This document shows positions 52,593 to 61,631 of a stretch of DNA of 64,000 nt, in pieces. Numbering within the stretch: position 1 is the stretch's first letter; each line of letters starts with the position of its first letter. The notes beneath the pieces were generated by a model, which searched no databases, was not told the origin of the DNA, and worked only from the letters and a program-made list of their open reading frames with translations. A program made the position numbers and the translations under genes. Source of the stretch: Elainella saxicola E1 (GTDB lineage Bacteria; Cyanobacteriota; Cyanobacteriia; Elainellales; Elainellaceae); NCBI GenBank assembly GCA_002796835.1, contig LUGL01000014.1:1-64000 (forward strand), in the 5' to 3' direction.

Positions 52593-53840
52593 TTATTTGG
52601 GACTGTTATATTTCTTCCGAAATAGGGTGAGCCAACCATTTTTTCTGTGGCTGAAATGGGTGATCACAGCCAAACTGAGCAGCAAGCATCCCAAGCCACA
52701 AACGCCATTCCATTGCCAATGCGCCCAAAAGTAAGCCCCTAACAGAGATCCTGTTGCACCACCGCTGTAGTTGATCACCATGAAGACTGTGTTGACTCGA
52801 CTTTCCGCATTGGGAATTAAACTGTAAACGCGGACTTGGTTTGAAAGATAACCAATATGCATTGCCAGATCGAGAACGGCAACGCCCAGCAGTAATCCAG
52901 ACAGATGGTTGCCTGCAATCCACAAAAAGACGTAGGAAGATAATGCTAAGGTCGTTGCGATCCCCACCAATGTGCTTGAACCATGGCGATCGATTAATCG
53001 GCCCACGACTGGACTGGCAAACGCGCCAAGAATGCCAATTAGCCCAAACAGTCCGGCGACATTGCTGCCATAGTCATAGGCTGGCGATTCCAGAAAAAAG
53101 ATCAGCGTAGACCAGAATACATTAAACGAACCAAAGACTAACGCATTATTCAAGGCTGCTTCTCGCAGAACTGGCTGCTCTCGCGTAAACTTGACCAGCG
53201 TCGCCATCAGTTTTTGATAGCTGAGTTTGGAGGCCGGGGGACAGACTGGAAGACACTTCCAGAGGATGAATGCGCCGATTAAAAACAGGACTGACACACC
53301 CCAGTACATGACTCGCCAATTCCACAGATTGCCTACTACGCCGCTCACTGCACGGGCCATCAGCAAACTGGTGACGACCCCACCCATCAACATCCCAATC
53401 ACCTTGCCCCGTTCCGTAGGGCTAGTAATCTGTGCGACCAGTGGAATGATCAGATGGGAGGACATTGTGGTGAATCCCAGCAGCAAACTGGCTACACATA
53501 GCCAGATCAACGTTGGCGAGATAGCGACTGCCGCAAGTGCACAGGCAATCAGTATCATCATCGTCACGATCAATTTGCGCCGTTCCAGCCGATCGCCTAA
53601 AGGAGCCAACAGCAGCAATCCTGTTGCATAACCAATTTGCGTCGAGGTGGGAATAAACCCAATCCGTGCCACCGGAATATTAAAGGTTCGCCCCATATCC
53701 GCCAGAAGGGGCTGGTTGAAATACACGTTCCCCACTGATAAGCCACAAATAATCGCCAGAATTAAAACCATGCCTCCATTCAAAAAGTTGGGCTGACTGA
53801 CGGAAGGTGAAGGCAATGCAGCAGTCTCGTGGGAATCCAT
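52593..53840 (-). CDS. MFS permease (12 segments), paralogue B
   Basis: A 415-residue permease closely related to the gene at 42103. Shared blocks are IICGLSVGNVYFNQPLLADMG, GDRLERRKLIVTMMIL, IIPLVAQITSPTERGKVIG, SAESRVNTVFMVINYSGGATGS-like helix 11 and FWAHWQWNGVCGLG. ATG 53840 begins MDSHETAALPSP. Its last codons enter the segment next to the hairpin repeat. Substrate unknown; two copies in one sulfur island favour a role in organosulfur flux. Confidence 0.85.
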   Translation of the reverse strand: MDSHETAALPSPSVSQPNFLNGGMVLILAIICGLSVGNVYFNQPLLADMGRTFNIPVARIGFIPTSTQIGYATGLLLLAPLGDRLERRKLIVTMMILIACALAAVAISPTLIWLCVASLLLGFTTMSSHLIIPLVAQITSPTERGKVIGMLMGGVVTSLLMARAVSGVVGNLWNWRVMYWGVSVLFLIGAFILWKCLPVCPPASKLSYQKLMATLVKFTREQPVLREAALNNALVFGSFNVFWSTLIFFLESPAYDYGSNVAGLFGLIGILGAFASPVVGRLIDRHGSSTLVGIATTLALSSYVFLWIAGNHLSGLLLGVAVLDLAMHIGYLSNQVRVYSLIPNAESRVNTVFMVINYSGGATGSLLGAYFWAHWQWNGVCGLGCLLLSLAVITHFSHRKNGWLTLFRKKYNSPK

Positions 53841-53939
53841 GCAGCGTAATGAAGAGGGAATGGGTGGTCTATTGCCTGAGAGAATGGGTGATCAGCCGAT
53901 CGCGCAACGATATTCTAGATTCTAGCGTTCTGAATTTAC

Positions 53940-54648
53940 CTAATTGCCTGGACTGGACTGTTTCAGCCAGAGCTGAACTGAGGGATGCTGCCATTGTTCA
54001 TTGGCGTAGGTAACTAAATGGTTCGGTACGGGATCCCCATTGAAAATCAGGCGATTCAGCGTCACTGCCAGATCGACATCTGCGATCGACCATTGTTCAA
54101 ACAGAGTTTTGGCATTGTCAGGCAGCAAGAACTCGGCAGCAGAAATCAGCTTCTCTGCGGCTCGTTGCGCCTCTGGAGAGAGGGGTGGCCAGGTTTCTCC
54201 CGCAAATACCACTTCAGTGGGGCGTTCCTGTTTTAAGGGCGTCAGATCACTGCGGATCCAGGCCTGAATCTGACGAGCTCTGGCTCGATTCTGAGTATCG
54301 GCTGGATATAAGGCAGTGCCTGGAAATACTTCATCGACATATTCTGCGATCGCTGAAGATTCAGATAGCGCAAATCCATCGTGAATCAAAGTTGGAACGC
54401 GATGGGTGAGCGACTTGGCGGCATAGTCAGGGTCATGCTGGGCTTTGGCTCCTAGATCGACCGGTTGAATGTCGAATGGTAATGCTTTTTCATGCAGAGC
54501 CACAAAGGCAGACAGCGCATATGGCTCCTAGATCGACCGGTTGAATGTCGAATGGTAATGCTTTTTCATGCAGAGCCACAAAGGCAGACAGCGCATAGGG
54601 GCTGAAGTATTCGGAATCGACATAAAGAATCAGCGATGGAGATGACAT
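53940..54648 (-). pseudogene. Glutathione S-transferase gene broken by a 76-bp tandem duplication
   Basis: The N-terminal part starts at ATG 54648 (MSSPSLILYVDSEYFSPYALSAFVALHEKALPF), carrying the thioredoxin-fold start. A 76-base unit is then repeated in tandem and shifts the frame. The rest continues as the 53940-54503 ORF (KAQHDPDYAAKSLTHRVPTLI, SSAIAEYVDEVFPG, C-terminal helical domain). Removing one 76-base copy leaves 633 bases, an in-frame 210-residue GST with no stop. The track's GTG 54503 ORF would lack the catalytic N-terminal strand and helix. Confidence 0.88.
54447..54597. repeat. Tandem duplication, 76-bp period, inside the GST gene
   Basis: GGCTCCTAGATCGACCGGTT through GACAGCGCATA is present twice with 75 identical bases (54447-54521 and 54523-54597). 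The exact identity implies a very recent event or an assembly artefact. Confidence 0.92.
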
Positions 54649-54785
54649 AGAGACTCTGGTAATACTCCGGTGCAACAAAGCGGGGCCGTTCGATCGTCCA
54701 AATCTGTTAGAAAACAAAAAAGGGGCAGTTCTGGAGACTGACCGAAAAACCCCACGGAAATATTAATTGATGTGCGATCGATTGA

Positions 54786-55859
54786 TCAAGCGGTTGGCTT
54801 TGCCGCTGGTTTTGCTGGAGATGGATCGCTTCCTACCCCATTCAAAGCCTTCTCGATGCGGCTGAAATCAAATCCTAATGCCCGCAGTGCATGCCAAAGA
54901 TGCCCTTGCAGGAAGAAGAACGCCAGGAAGAAGTGAGCATTGGCCAGCCAGGCACGAGATGTATGAGCTCCCAGAGGTAGCTTGATTGTATCTGCGAAAT
55001 AAGGGGTAATTCCAAATTTGATATCTAAAGGAGGACCATAAAACTCAACAGGGTACGCCAGCGTATTTACTGCCGAGAAATAAGCTGCTACGAATCCAGC
55101 TAGGGCGATGCCTCCCAATGAATAGGATAAAATAGCTTCTCCTGAGAAAATCAAAGCTTTTTTAGCCCAGTCCAAGGGTGGAACCAGGATATGCCAGATG
55201 CCTCCAGCAATTAATACAATCCCGACGTAAATGTGGCCGCCGACCAAGTCTTCCAAGCTGCTAATGCTGGCGAAGTGAGTTTGATAACCATAAATCACCC
55301 ATGGATTCAAGGTTGGGTTACTGACCAGACGCACCGTTTGGGTTGTTGCATCATACAGACCGCCAAAATACACCGCTTTTGCAGCCAGTAATAACGCCCC
55401 TGCGCCTAAAAACAGCAGGTGATGCCCTAGAATCAGACCCAACTTAGCAGGATCATTCCATTCAAAATGAAAATTGCGAGCTGCACCAGAAGCATCCTTG
55501 AGGCTTGGGGGCACTCTCAAGGTATGGAACAAGGCTCCTGCTCCCAACACAGCTGAAGATATTAAATGGATAACGCCAATGACAAAGTATGGATAAGTAT
55601 CGATGACCTGACCGCCATCCCCAATCCCCAACCCTAAGGTTGCCAGGTGAGGTAACAGGATGAGCCCTTGTTCTCCTAATGGCAGATCGGGTGAAAATTG
55701 AGAAATTTCAAACAGCGTAAATGAACCGGCCCAAAAGGCAATCAGTGCAGCTTGGGCGACATGTGCTGCGATGAATAATCCTGAAGAATCTGCAAAGCGG
55801 GCATTACCAGCCCACCATTCATACTTGATGTCGGGATCACCGTAGTTTTGCAAAGACAT
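54786..55859 (-). CDS. IsiA/CP43'-type chlorophyll-binding antenna protein
   Basis: A 357-residue membrane protein of the IsiA/Pcb family with six helices. ATG 55859 is used because AAGGAG lies just upstream; the track adds 10 residues. Matching blocks are [88 protein letters not shown] and [19 protein letters not shown]. The buried histidines ligate chlorophyll. It has no PsaL fusion. IsiA is normally induced by iron lack; its place in a sulfur island is unusual. Whether it is classical IsiA or a Pcb paralogue cannot be told. Confidence 0.87.
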   Translation of the reverse strand: MSLQNYGDPDIKYEWWAGNARFADSSGLFIAAHVAQAALIAFWAGSFTLFEISQFSPDLPLGEQGLILLPHLATLGLGIGDGGQVIDTYPYFVIGVIHLISSAVLGAGALFHTLRVPPSLKDASGAARNFHFEWNDPAKLGLILGHHLLFLGAGALLLAAKAVYFGGLYDATTQTVRLVSNPTLNPWVIYGYQTHFASISSLEDLVGGHIYVGIVLIAGGIWHILVPPLDWAKKALIFSGEAILSYSLGGIALAGFVAAYFSAVNTLAYPVEFYGPPLDIKFGITPYFADTIKLPLGAHTSRAWLANAHFFLAFFFLQGHLWHALRALGFDFSRIEKALNGVGSDPSPAKPAAKPTA

Positions 55860-56205
55860 GAATTTTTCTCCTTCATTGTTGACCAGCATAATCTTGTGCA
55901 GACTATTTGACGGTTCAATCCTCCTCTACTAGTTGGAAAACAGTAGAGCAACCCAAACTCAAACAGCGAGACATATTATACTGATGCGTGCAGTGTAATC
56001 TTGCAAGCCACGAAGCATCAAGATCTGGAGATACAAAATTATGATTACTATTTTTTATAATTAGTTGAATAATTAGCGGTATTGCCTGTTTTGGCAAGGA
56101 TGTTATTGGATATACAATTTCAGTGAGTATTTAGGCTGTGAAATCGATCGCCTCAATTGGCAGAGAACCCCCCTTATTTTGCGATCGATCTTGAATTTCT
56201 GATTA
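55860..56205. other. Intergenic region upstream of the isiA-like gene
   Basis: 346 bases between the antenna gene and the end of the ferredoxin gene. It holds the antenna ribosome binding site, a possible Fur-box-like sequence (56037-56055), and otherwise AT-rich DNA without a gene. Confidence 0.5.
56037..56055. promoter_or_regulatory. Possible Fur-box-like sequence upstream of the isiA-like gene
   Basis: AATTATGATTACTATTTTT matches 13 of 19 positions of the GATAATGATWATCATTATC Fur consensus. It is about 180 bases upstream of the antenna start. Local AT-richness makes a chance match likely enough to keep confidence low. Confidence 0.3.
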
Positions 56206-56535
56206 CTACGGCTCGTAGTTAAAGAATTTGGCAGATTCTTCTCTTTGGGCAGCAGGAGTACGTCCTTTTCCCCAGCCGAGATGTTGACGATATGAACCCA
56301 TCAATCCGGTTTGGACCAATGTTGCTTCATCGACCTCAATAGACTGATCGGCATAGGGCGCAACAAACAGCGCATCAACCGGACAGTAGACTTCGCAAAG
56401 ATAGCAGGTCTGGCAATCGCTTTGACGGGCAATTTGTGGTGCTGCGTCAGGCACTGGATCAAATACGTTAGTTGGACAAACGCTCACGCAAAGATTACAG
56501 GCAATGCAGCGTGACTCGCTCACTAATTCAATCAC
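56206..56535 (-). CDS. Ferredoxin with two 4Fe-4S clusters (flavoprotein partner)
   Basis: A 109-residue ferredoxin with two CX2CX2CX3CP motifs: C10, C13, C16, C20 (CIACNLCVSVCP) and C41, C44, C47, C51 (CQTCYLCEVYCP). A C-terminal tail of about 50 residues follows. Its ATG overlaps the flavoprotein stop by 4 bases (ATGA), so translation is coupled. The pair resembles AprA-AprB in layout: a flavoprotein oxidoreductase plus dicluster electron carrier. The reaction is unknown. Confidence 0.85.
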   Translation of the reverse strand: MIELVSESRCIACNLCVSVCPTNVFDPVPDAAPQIARQSDCQTCYLCEVYCPVDALFVAPYADQSIEVDEATLVQTGLMGSYRQHLGWGKGRTPAAQREESAKFFNYEP

Positions 56536-58172
56536 AGCTTCACAAACTCCCGATTTGAAACAGCCTGTTCAGGTTGGACCCAAACGCGATCGAGCCCACC
56601 GCTCAGCAACCGATATTGATAGTTATCATCTAAATCGGGATAATCTTCATGCTGGTGCATTCCCCGCGACTCTTTGCGTTCCAGTGCCGTAGCATACATC
56701 CAGCGTGCGGTTGCCACCATCGCCGCCACCTCCCTCGCTTGAACGGCCCGATCGAAAGAAGCAACCGTTTGATGGCGCAGGTAATCCCATAGGGTATGCA
56801 GTCGCTCCAGCGAAGCCGATAAGCCCTGCTCTGTGCGGAACAGATTGCGATCGTAAGGCAAGACTTCGTCCTGTACCGCCTGAATCATTTCTGCTGGGTT
56901 GATCGGATTTTGATTTCCCACTCGCAGAGCTGTTTGACCGGCGGGTTGGAGCGATCGATGATGGATTCCGGCCCCCAACTGACGAGCAAACGTTGCTGCC
57001 GCTGCCCCTGACCAACAGCCCGATGCGCTAGCCCAGGCTGCGTTTGGACTCCCTCCGCCCGATGCACCGCCGCAAATCAACTCTCGTGAGGCTGCATCCC
57101 CAGCGGCATAGAGTCCAGGAACGCTCGTCGCGCAGGTTTGATCGATAACGCGCAGTCCGCCCGAACCTCGCACTGTGCCCTCCAGCCGTAACGTAACTGG
57201 AAACCGTTGTGTGAATGGATCAAGTCCCAATCGCTCGAACGGTAAGAAGAAGTTATGTTGAATGGTGCGCATCCACTGCTGTTCTTCCGGCGAGGCTTTG
57301 TCGATGCGGGCATAAACAGGCTGCTGCTTGACTAATATCCGGGCAATGGTGCGGCGATCGCCCGGTTCAACCACAGACCCATCTTCGGTTGTAAAGGTGG
57401 CATAGCGATAATATGCGCCTTTTGTGACTGTGGCAAAGGCAGGAGATAAGCCGTATACGTTAGAGAACTCCATTCCCGATAGATGTGCCCCAGCTTCAGC
57501 CGCCATTAGGTAGCCATCGCCCGTCAGCACATTGCAGCCCAGCGTTTTACTGAGAAAGGCGCAGCCCCCGCTTGCCAAAATGACAGCTCCGGCCCGAATG
57601 GTCCAACGTCTTCCTAACTGGCGTGAAACCCCATTGGCTCCGGCCACTCTTCCCTCTGAATCGAGCAGTAATTCTAGGGCCGGACTATGGTCCAAAATAG
57701 TGACGCCTGCTTTCTTTACCTGCTTGCGCATCAGCCGCATATATTCTGGGCCTTGATGGAGAGAAGGAAGATAAGGTGCACCCGTCGCATCTCGTGAAAA
57801 GGGATAACCCCAGTCTGCTAAACGATGCAAGTTGATCCGGGTTTGATCTAAAACGCGCTCCATCCAGCCCCGATCGGAGAGATACCCGCCCTTAAGCTCT
57901 CGTTGGTGCAACTCTGCCTCGCGATCGTCTGGATCAGCGACATACCAAACGGTTGTTCCGGCAGCGGCGGTAGCTCCACTCGTCCCGCAATAGCCTTTAT
58001 CGACCAGAATCACTTTGGCTCCCTGCTGCGCGGCGCTCCAGGCAGCCCAGGTCCCTGCCGGACCACCCCCAATCACGAGCACCTCTGTTTCAAGGGTCAA
58101 ACCCGGCTCACCCGTCGATGTGGTTTTTGTAGCGGTATGGATGCTCACAAGGATGAATCTCCTCAGCGTCAA
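56532..58172 (-). CDS. FAD oxidoreductase, AprA/fumarate-reductase-like
   Basis: A 546-residue flavoprotein. FAD-binding begins with EVLVIGGGPAGTWAAWSAAQ (about residues 30-50) and KVILVDKGYCGTSGATAAAG. Substrate-domain blocks are ASGGCAFLSKTLGCNVLTGDG and SGGLRVIDQTCATSVPGLYAAGDAASREL. The capping domain ends with a helical region (WDYLRHQTVASFDRAVQARE). It belongs to the broad succinate/fumarate/APS reductase flavoprotein family. Coupling to the dicluster ferredoxin and an operator 100 bases upstream make a sulfur redox role plausible. True AprA identity is not shown. Confidence 0.82.
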   Translation of the reverse strand: MTLRRFILVSIHTATKTTSTGEPGLTLETEVLVIGGGPAGTWAAWSAAQQGAKVILVDKGYCGTSGATAAAGTTVWYVADPDDREAELHQRELKGGYLSDRGWMERVLDQTRINLHRLADWGYPFSRDATGAPYLPSLHQGPEYMRLMRKQVKKAGVTILDHSPALELLLDSEGRVAGANGVSRQLGRRWTIRAGAVILASGGCAFLSKTLGCNVLTGDGYLMAAEAGAHLSGMEFSNVYGLSPAFATVTKGAYYRYATFTTEDGSVVEPGDRRTIARILVKQQPVYARIDKASPEEQQWMRTIQHNFFLPFERLGLDPFTQRFPVTLRLEGTVRGSGGLRVIDQTCATSVPGLYAAGDAASRELICGGASGGGSPNAAWASASGCWSGAAAATFARQLGAGIHHRSLQPAGQTALRVGNQNPINPAEMIQAVQDEVLPYDRNLFRTEQGLSASLERLHTLWDYLRHQTVASFDRAVQAREVAAMVATARWMYATALERKESRGMHQHEDYPDLDDNYQYRLLSGGLDRVWVQPEQAVSNREFVKL

Positions 58173-58271
58173 GGGATCGGAAACTGGGCGATCGCCAAAT
58201 TCAAACCGAACGGCTACCCAACTGCAACGATGTCATATCAAAAACTTGCCGTAGACAGCGATCGGAAACTA

Positions 58272-58293
58272 CGGCATGTCGGTAGATTATAAG
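58272..58293 (+). promoter_or_regulatory. Putative sulfur-island operator, copy upstream of flavoprotein
   Basis: CTACGGCATGTCGGTAGATT followed by ATAAG aligns with 29060 (identical CTACGG and CGGTAGATT). It is 100 bases upstream of the flavoprotein start. A further GCCGTAG at 58248-58254 is the exact inverse of the CTACGGC at 58269-58275, hinting at two adjacent sites. Confidence 0.55.
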
Positions 58294-58381
58294 GATTTTA
58301 ACCTTTGAACTCTATCATGCCCCTTTTTGAAACACAAGCGATTGCCAGCACAATGCTTCAACTGAAGGCTTGCAGGGGATT

Positions 58382-59176
58382 TCAGGGATCGATGAATGCT
58401 AAAACAGCCTGATTAAACGCGGCAGGTGTTTCCCAGAGAAAATTATGTCCGGCTTGAGCAACCCATTGTAGTTGAGCGTTGGGAATGTCTGTGGCGAGTT
58501 TGTGCGCCTGTGCGGTTGGGATGAGACGATCTGCTGCTGCTGCCAGGACTAGCGTGGGTGCTGAAATCTGCTGGAGTTGATTTCGCGTATCGTGAGTCAG
58601 ACAGGCGGCAAGTTGCCCCGCAAAACCCGCAGTTGTTTGAGGATAGGGATACTGTAACGAGTCCTGAATGAGTTGATCAACCTGCTGGGGATCCCCAAAG
58701 AATCGATCGGTGAATAGCCAGGGAAGTTGCGATCGCATCCGCGTGGCAGGTCTAACTTTGTCTTGCATCATCTGCAACCAATTCTGAAGAATATGTTGAG
58801 TGACTGGCGGCAGATAAGCTGCTGTATTTACCAATAGCAATCGGTTTACTCGCTCAGGATGGTGCAATGCCAAAATTTGAGCGATCAGTCCACCCATGGA
58901 AAATCCCAAAACATCAGCCTGATCGATTTCTAGAGCATCGAGTAGCGCGATCGCATCTTCAGCCATCTCCTCAGTGGTATAGCTCGCTGCAGGCTGATCC
59001 GTTCTCCCAACGCCGCGATGATCTGGCAAGATCAGCTGGTGCTGCTGCGATAAAGCCGGAATCTGATAAACCCAGGCTGCACTGTCTAACCCCAATCCCT
59101 GAAGCAGCAGAATTGGATTGCCTGTTCCCTGGATTTCGTAGTACAGGTTGATTCCGCGCAGGTGAATGGTGGGCAT
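58382..59176 (-). CDS. Alpha/beta-hydrolase
   Basis: A 264-residue hydrolase. The oxyanion block is LLLQGLGLDSAAWVYQ, the nucleophile Ser is in VLGFSMGGLIAQ, the acidic residue is in VLAAAADRLIP and the His is in QAGHNFLWETPAAF. The family covers esterases and C-C hydrolases, so the substrate is unknown. It lies 175 bases after tauD on the same strand. It may remove an ester or hydrolyse an aldehyde product. Confidence 0.87.
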   Translation of the reverse strand: MPTIHLRGINLYYEIQGTGNPILLLQGLGLDSAAWVYQIPALSQQHQLILPDHRGVGRTDQPAASYTTEEMAEDAIALLDALEIDQADVLGFSMGGLIAQILALHHPERVNRLLLVNTAAYLPPVTQHILQNWLQMMQDKVRPATRMRSQLPWLFTDRFFGDPQQVDQLIQDSLQYPYPQTTAGFAGQLAACLTHDTRNQLQQISAPTLVLAAAADRLIPTAQAHKLATDIPNAQLQWVAQAGHNFLWETPAAFNQAVLAFIDP

Positions 59177-59351
59177 GGGCTGGAGCGGGCTTTAGCTGGG
59201 TAAGGCGACAATGGGGGCGATCGCTCCCTCAAAGTGATATTTTCTCACCTAATCCAGGATTTGCTCAAGATAATGGGCATCGACGTCTGAAAAGTCATTC
59301 AAGACATCGCTATCAATATCCAATACCAGCCGAACTTCAGCTTCAAACCTA

Positions 59352-60236
59352 TTAGAACGGGCGACTTCCCTGGATGCTAACCCGCTTCAAAATCCGGGTG
59401 GCGTTGGACGCAAACGCAGGCCGATAATGTGCCGTTGCCTGATTGTCCCAATAGAGCAGATCGCCTTCGCTCCAATGGTGGCTATAGGCCAGATGAGGCT
59501 GCGTGATATGTTCCCGCAGACGTGCGATCAGTTTTTCGCCTGCTGCATGGTCATAATCCACAATGTCAACATCACCTGCTGCATTCAGGTAGAGAATTTT
59601 CTTACCCGTATCTGGGTGAGTCCGTACAAGAGGATGAATCGCCACTCGTTCACCCGGCTCAAGGGTGCGACCTGCCGCATAGTTCGGTGTAGCATATTCA
59701 TCTCGATGCTTGCCGTAAAAGTTGATATGGCGAAGCTGCAAGTCTGCAATTTGCTGTTTTGTGGCCTCATCCAGCTCATCGTAAGCCTGAATCAAATTGA
59801 ACCAGGTCGTGTCAGGGCCACCATCTTCTGGTAATTTGATTGCTTGCAGCAAAGAACCGCTGGACGGCACGGGTAGCCAATCGTGATCAATATGGGGCAA
59901 TAAGGCTCGGTGGTTAGGAATGGTATTCACCGAACTCTCTTCTGTGGCCGCATTCGCCAACGTTAAAACCAGGGGCGGCAAATAAGGTTCGGTTTCGCCT
60001 TTGCGAACGTAGGCTGGCTGCTGGAGGATATCGCCAAAATAGCTGGCAAAAGCGATCTGCTGCTCATCGGTTAGTTTTTGATTCTTAAAGATCAGGAGGG
60101 AATGATCGCGCCATGCCTGTTTGAGTTGCAGAACTACTTCAGGTGCAAGCGGACGGCTGACATCTAGGCCTGTGACGATCGCACCCAGCGCTTTGCCAGT
60201 TGGCGTAATTTCAATTTGGGTTGCAGTAAAGGTCAT
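59352..60236 (-). CDS. TauD/TfdA-family dioxygenase
   Basis: A 294-residue Fe(II)/2-oxoglutarate dioxygenase. Iron ligands are in LPHIDHDWLP (HxD) and NQATAHYRPAF (distal His); the 2-oxoglutarate Arg is in ATRILKRVSIQG. The N-terminus TPTGKALGAIVTGLDVSRPL and SLLIFKNQKLTDEQ are also typical. Known TauD releases sulfite from taurine; other members act on sulfate esters or aryloxy acids. AAAGGAG fixes ATG 60236. Within this block a sulfonate or sulfate ester is likely. Confidence 0.88.
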   Translation of the reverse strand: MTFTATQIEITPTGKALGAIVTGLDVSRPLAPEVVLQLKQAWRDHSLLIFKNQKLTDEQQIAFASYFGDILQQPAYVRKGETEPYLPPLVLTLANAATEESSVNTIPNHRALLPHIDHDWLPVPSSGSLLQAIKLPEDGGPDTTWFNLIQAYDELDEATKQQIADLQLRHINFYGKHRDEYATPNYAAGRTLEPGERVAIHPLVRTHPDTGKKILYLNAAGDVDIVDYDHAAGEKLIARLREHITQPHLAYSHHWSEGDLLYWDNQATAHYRPAFASNATRILKRVSIQGSRPF

Positions 60237-60340
60237 TGGAACATCTCCTTTCGTATGAATTTCAGTAAGTAAATTTCAGTCAATCCAGCTTGTACATGCC
60301 ATACAACCAGAAATCTATTCTTCAAGGAGCGATCGCCCGC

Positions 60341-61555
60341 TCAAAGTCTCAGACCTGCTTGTTTCAGCAAGGGCAAAACCCGCCGACCAAATAATTCCAG
60401 ATCGGGTTCAAAATCATAGAAGGCGATTTGAAACCCATCCACTCCAGCCTGACGCAGCTGTACAAATTGTTCGGCAATCTGTTCTGGGGAACCAATCAAC
60501 TGAACATTGCCGCCGATCGCGCTGCCGACGCCGTGCCGCAAGTTGCCGCGCTGGTGACCTCTCCAGGCATGGGCATCGCCATAGGACCGGGAACGAGCAG
60601 CGATCGATTCATGATCGGCGTGATCGATAATGTCCTGGGCATATTGTTGTGCTTCCCGTTCCGTTTCGCGAACGATAATTAGCGGATTCAGCAATGTTCG
60701 CACCTGTCTCCCTTGCGCGATCGCCGACTGTTTCACCCGTTCGGTATGAGCTGGCAAAGAGGACAGCGCACTGTCAATATCACTGCCGCCGGGACTGGTG
60801 ATGAACACAATGTCAGAATGACGGCCCGCATAGTCGATGCCCGCATCCGAACCCGTCGCATTCACCAGAATTGGGCGACCGTAGAGCGATCGAGGACTAA
60901 TATAGGCATCTTTGAACTGCCAGGAAGACAGTTGACTTTGATAAGAAAAGCTCTCTGTTTCAGCCCATAATCGCTTCAGCACCGTCACGAACTCATCGGC
61001 CATGGCATAGCGGCGATCGTGCTCGATCTGATTCCAGCCAAACAGCTCATGCTCATAGGCCCGGAATCCCGTCACCACATTAATGCCCCAGCGACCTTTG
61101 GAAATGTGATCGAGCGTTGCTCCAAATTTCGCCAGATGAATCGGATGCCAGGGGCCGTACAGGACATGAAGGGTCGAGATCAGCAGAATTCGTGATGTGA
61201 TGCTGGCTAAGGAGGCGATCGCGATGAAGGCATCTAATCCTGCTTCGGTGCGGGTGGGTCCCTGTCCTCCTTTGGGCTGCCAGTGAGCATAGCCAAACAC
61301 CAGATCAAAACCCAGTGCTTCTGCGGTTTGGGTTAATTTGGCGTTATAGTCAAACGACCAGTCCGTCCCGCGTGGCAAAGTGGAGGAACTCCAGCCGCCA
61401 TGATGAATTGGCAGAAACAATCCCAGCAGGATGGGTTGACGCAGCGCCTGTGAGAGTGGACTATCAGGATAATCGGCGGGACCCAATGCAACACTACTAC
61501 CTGCGGCATGATTTACTTTGAAAGCAGCCGTATCTGCCGTATCTATTGCTGTCAT
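60341..61555 (-). CDS. LLM monooxygenase (SfnG/RutA/SsuD-like), paralogue of 51240
   Basis: A 404-residue LLM protein. ATG 61555 (MTAIDTADTAAF) has AAAGGAG before it; the track adds 18 residues. The N-terminal YPDSPLSQALRQPILLGLFL and HHGGWSSSTLPRGTDWSFDY match the 51240 gene, as do DHISKGRWGINVVTGFRAYE, IEHDRRYAMADEFVTVLKRL and ILVNATGSDAGIDYAG. FMNH2-dependent by family. It lies between tauD and the second putative diiron gene. A C-S cleaving role is likely. Confidence 0.85.
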   Translation of the reverse strand: MTAIDTADTAAFKVNHAAGSSVALGPADYPDSPLSQALRQPILLGLFLPIHHGGWSSSTLPRGTDWSFDYNAKLTQTAEALGFDLVFGYAHWQPKGGQGPTRTEAGLDAFIAIASLASITSRILLISTLHVLYGPWHPIHLAKFGATLDHISKGRWGINVVTGFRAYEHELFGWNQIEHDRRYAMADEFVTVLKRLWAETESFSYQSQLSSWQFKDAYISPRSLYGRPILVNATGSDAGIDYAGRHSDIVFITSPGGSDIDSALSSLPAHTERVKQSAIAQGRQVRTLLNPLIIVRETEREAQQYAQDIIDHADHESIAARSRSYGDAHAWRGHQRGNLRHGVGSAIGGNVQLIGSPEQIAEQFVQLRQAGVDGFQIAFYDFEPDLELFGRRVLPLLKQAGLRL

Positions 61556-61631
61556 CGCCAAGTCTCCTTTCTGTGACTCATTTTGTATTGAAATCGATGA
61601 AGTTACCACCGCTCAGTCATGAGCTTGCTGT

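Noticed and set aside
54490-54717. 75-codon ORF as a separate small protein
   Set aside because: It is the 5' part of the GST gene, frameshifted by the 76-bp duplication.
54717-54785. Terminator after the isiA-like gene
   Set aside because: GGGG and CCCC before a T-run on the minus strand are far apart and the stem is weak.
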